A stretch of 64,000 nucleotides of DNA from an uncultured Methanospirillum sp. Lineage in GTDB: Archaea > Halobacteriota > Methanomicrobia > Methanomicrobiales > Methanospirillaceae. Under the pieces are notes generated by a model. The model did no database searches and was not told the origin of the DNA. It was given only the letters and a program-made list of their open reading frames with translations. The translations under genes and the position numbers were made by a program. Shown in pieces: positions 62,427-64,000 of the stretch; position 1 is the stretch's first letter, and every line of letters starts with the position of its first letter. Location of the stretch: assembly GCF_963668475.1 (NCBI RefSeq), contig NZ_OY764544.1:1736001-1800000 (forward strand), written 5' to 3'.

Positions 62427-63590
62427 ATGGATATTATCAAGACGCTTTCGATATTGTTTCTCCTCCTTATGCTGGTACTCTCTTTTCAGGTGAGTGCTGA
62501 TGAGAATATCTCTGCAACTGATTCAGAGTTCCAGGAAACCCTGACAGATACAGGAGAGATCGCAGAACAGAATGTCGTAGCAAATGATACTGGTGAACCA
62601 GCTGAGCCAGAACCCGTGGAGGTGAACTCCTCCCCTCCTCTGCAAAATACTTCACCAGTGAAGATTGAATCTGTGAATAATACTGCTCCTGAAGGAAACA
62701 AAACAAACCAGACCGGCCCGAGTGCCGCTGACATTCAGAAGGCGTTCAACGGATGGTACGAGAAGGCACTAAACGCTTCAATCAGCGGAAACAACAAGGC
62801 TGCAGCAGATGCATTCGCAGCCGCACTCAGGCTCGACAAAGGATCAGAGAAGGCACTGACCGGGTATGGGGAAGTTCTCTCAAAACTCGGGCGTGATACC
62901 GAAGCACTTGAGATCTATTCTAGGCTTCAGAACCTCTCACCAACAAACACAACCATCCTCATCCCGCTCGGAAGGGAACAGAACGCAGTCGGCAGCCATG
63001 AGGCAGCACTTGCCACCCTGCTGAATGCGACCGCAGCATACCCGAATGATACAGAAGGGTGGAACCAGCTTGCAGCAGCGTATGATGGGCTTACACGGTA
63101 CGAGGAGGCACTGACAACAGTCAGGAGATCACTCCAGATCTCGACCGACCAGGCCGGAGGATGGGGCCAGCTCGGTGCCATTCTTTCAGGACAGGGAAGA
63201 TTCTACGAAGCAATCGCAGCCTTTGAGAAGTCTCTCACCCTTGATCCAAAGAACGGAATTACCTGGGCAGACCTCGGCAACACATGGACTGCACTGGGCA
63301 GATATAAGGAGGCAGCACAGGCTTATGAGGCTGCAACAGAGAGCAGGCCGTCAGACACAACTCTCTGGCTGAAACTTGCAGCGGTGTACGAGAAAGAACA
63401 GAAGACAAAAGAGGCTGCTGAAGCGTACCGCAAGGGAGGAGTTATTTCTCCTTCAGATACAACAAACCAGTCTGTTTTGGAGCTGAACAAAACAGAAACA
63501 AAGCCTGATGCAAATATAACGGTGAATATGACAGGAGAGAGCACATCCAACTCTCCTGCTCATAACGAAACCAGTCAGACAAAAGAGTAA
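62427..63590 (+). CDS. Secreted TPR-repeat protein
   Basis: The 387-residue protein has a signal peptide (about 1-24), a Glu/Asn/Thr-rich region to about residue 100, and six or so TPR units (110-345), for example YEEALTTVRRSLQIS and FYEAIAAFEKSLTLDPKNG. The tail is Asn/Thr-rich with sequons. It is probably a surface scaffold for protein complexes. Start chosen from the TATA position. Confidence 0.8.
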   Translation: MDIIKTLSILFLLLMLVLSFQVSADENISATDSEFQETLTDTGEIAEQNVVANDTGEPAEPEPVEVNSSPPLQNTSPVKIESVNNTAPEGNKTNQTGPSAADIQKAFNGWYEKALNASISGNNKAAADAFAAALRLDKGSEKALTGYGEVLSKLGRDTEALEIYSRLQNLSPTNTTILIPLGREQNAVGSHEAALATLLNATAAYPNDTEGWNQLAAAYDGLTRYEEALTTVRRSLQISTDQAGGWGQLGAILSGQGRFYEAIAAFEKSLTLDPKNGITWADLGNTWTALGRYKEAAQAYEAATESRPSDTTLWLKLAAVYEKEQKTKEAAEAYRKGGVISPSDTTNQSVLELNKTETKPDANITVNMTGESTSNSPAHNETSQTKE

Positions 63591-63612
63591 TTTATCAGGG
63601 ACAGCGAGCAGA

Positions 63613-64000
63613 TCACTGCCACGTTATCCCTGCTTTGTTTCCAGGCGGACCCACAATCCGCTCGACTGCCTTGAGAAGGTTTGTGGCCTGGTACGGCTTG
63701 ACAACATACCCTTTTGCCCCGATTCTTCTGGCGAGATCGACCATCCCTTCCTCACCAACAGAGGTACAGAGCATCACCCGTGCTTCAGGATACTCCTCAC
63801 GAATCCTGCGCAGGGTATCTATTCCATTCAGATCCGGCATGATCAGATCCAGCATGGCAAGATCAGGGATCATCTCCCGGTAGAGCTGAATCCCTTCCTC
63901 ACCGCCGCTTGCCAGACCTGCTATCTCATAACCGGCAGAGACCAGAATATTCCTGAGAAGATTCCGGTCAAAGTCAGTATCATCTACAATAAGAACCCGA
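63613..64000 (-). CDS. Response regulator receiver domain protein (5' end cut by the window)
   Basis: The visible frame starts at the edge with VLIVDDTDFDRNLL (acidic pair), then MLDLIMPDLNG (phosphorylated Asp), MLCTSVG (Thr/Ser) and VVKPYQ (Lys), a complete CheY-like receiver; only a few N-terminal residues are missing. No output domain follows. It could work in chemotaxis or in a histidine kinase pathway encoded outside the window. Confidence 0.9.
   Translation of the reverse strand, partial: RVLIVDDTDFDRNLLRNILVSAGYEIAGLASGGEEGIQLYREMIPDLAMLDLIMPDLNGIDTLRRIREEYPEARVMLCTSVGEEGMVDLARRIGAKGYVVKPYQATNLLKAVERIVGPPGNKAGITWQ

Overview
The window comes from a hydrogenotrophic methanogenic archaeon, most likely order Methanomicrobiales and plausibly Methanospirillum or a close relative. 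The sequence shows an intact F420-reducing hydrogenase operon (frhADGB), the methanopterin gene mptA, a probable methanofuran kinase (mfnE), archaeal information-processing genes (proteasome alpha, RNase P proteins, RpoL, RpoP, aIF2-beta, EF-1-beta, NAC, prefoldin, an archaeal 7S/SRP RNA), TATA-type promoters, and many PEGA, CARDB, PKD, TPR and beta-helix surface proteins. The genus is inferred from gene content, not from a search.

Layout. 0-7 kb: truncated LeuA-family synthase, GT-C membrane glycosyltransferase, indolepyruvate:ferredoxin oxidoreductase (iorAB), tRNA-Ile(GAT), two unknowns and a MiaB-like methylthiotransferase. 7-9.6 kb: NAD biosynthesis operon nadX-nadA-nadC. 9.6-13 kb: membrane OB-fold protein, thioredoxin-like protein plus CcdA-like transporter, secreted phospholipase-D-like protein. 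13-16.7 kb: mfnE, small zinc ribbon, EF-1-beta, malate dehydrogenase, SRP RNA, a zinc-ribbon methyltransferase and two tRNAs. 16.7-24 kb: small HTH and membrane proteins, two M24 metallopeptidases, AAA ATPase with metallo-beta-lactamase protein, rpoL, aIF2-beta, mptA, and a membrane-anchored HEPN protein. 24-28.4 kb: frhADGB with a strong terminator.

28.4-31.7 kb is an accessory patch: a decayed stretch, a secreted protein made of a 42-bp tandem repeat, and two paralogous secreted proteins with strong promoters and hairpin leaders that look like abundant surface or sheath proteins. 31.7-34.6 kb: TrmI, NAC, a PUA protein and RecJ-like nuclease in one operon. 34.7-41.5 kb: NAD(P)HX repair, moaC, and the conserved archaeal superoperon rpl15e-rnp3-rnp2-psmA-sdo1-rpl37ae-rpoP-imp4-pcc1-pfdB, without the exosome genes often found in its middle; it ends at tRNA-Leu(TAG).

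41.7-64 kb mixes surface proteins (beta-helix/CARDB, FKBP lipoprotein, four PEGA proteins, a duplicated-domain lipoprotein, sequon-rich peptide, PKD and TPR proteins) with housekeeping genes (hom plus an ACT protein, an HTH fusion with an IDNTDS domain, DJ-1/PfpI, a degenerate EF-Tu-like protein, a YgiQ-like radical SAM protein, AhpD-like protein, NreA with a PCNA-binding tail, GNAT) and a truncated response regulator at the right edge. No CRISPR array, rRNA or intact insertion sequence was seen.
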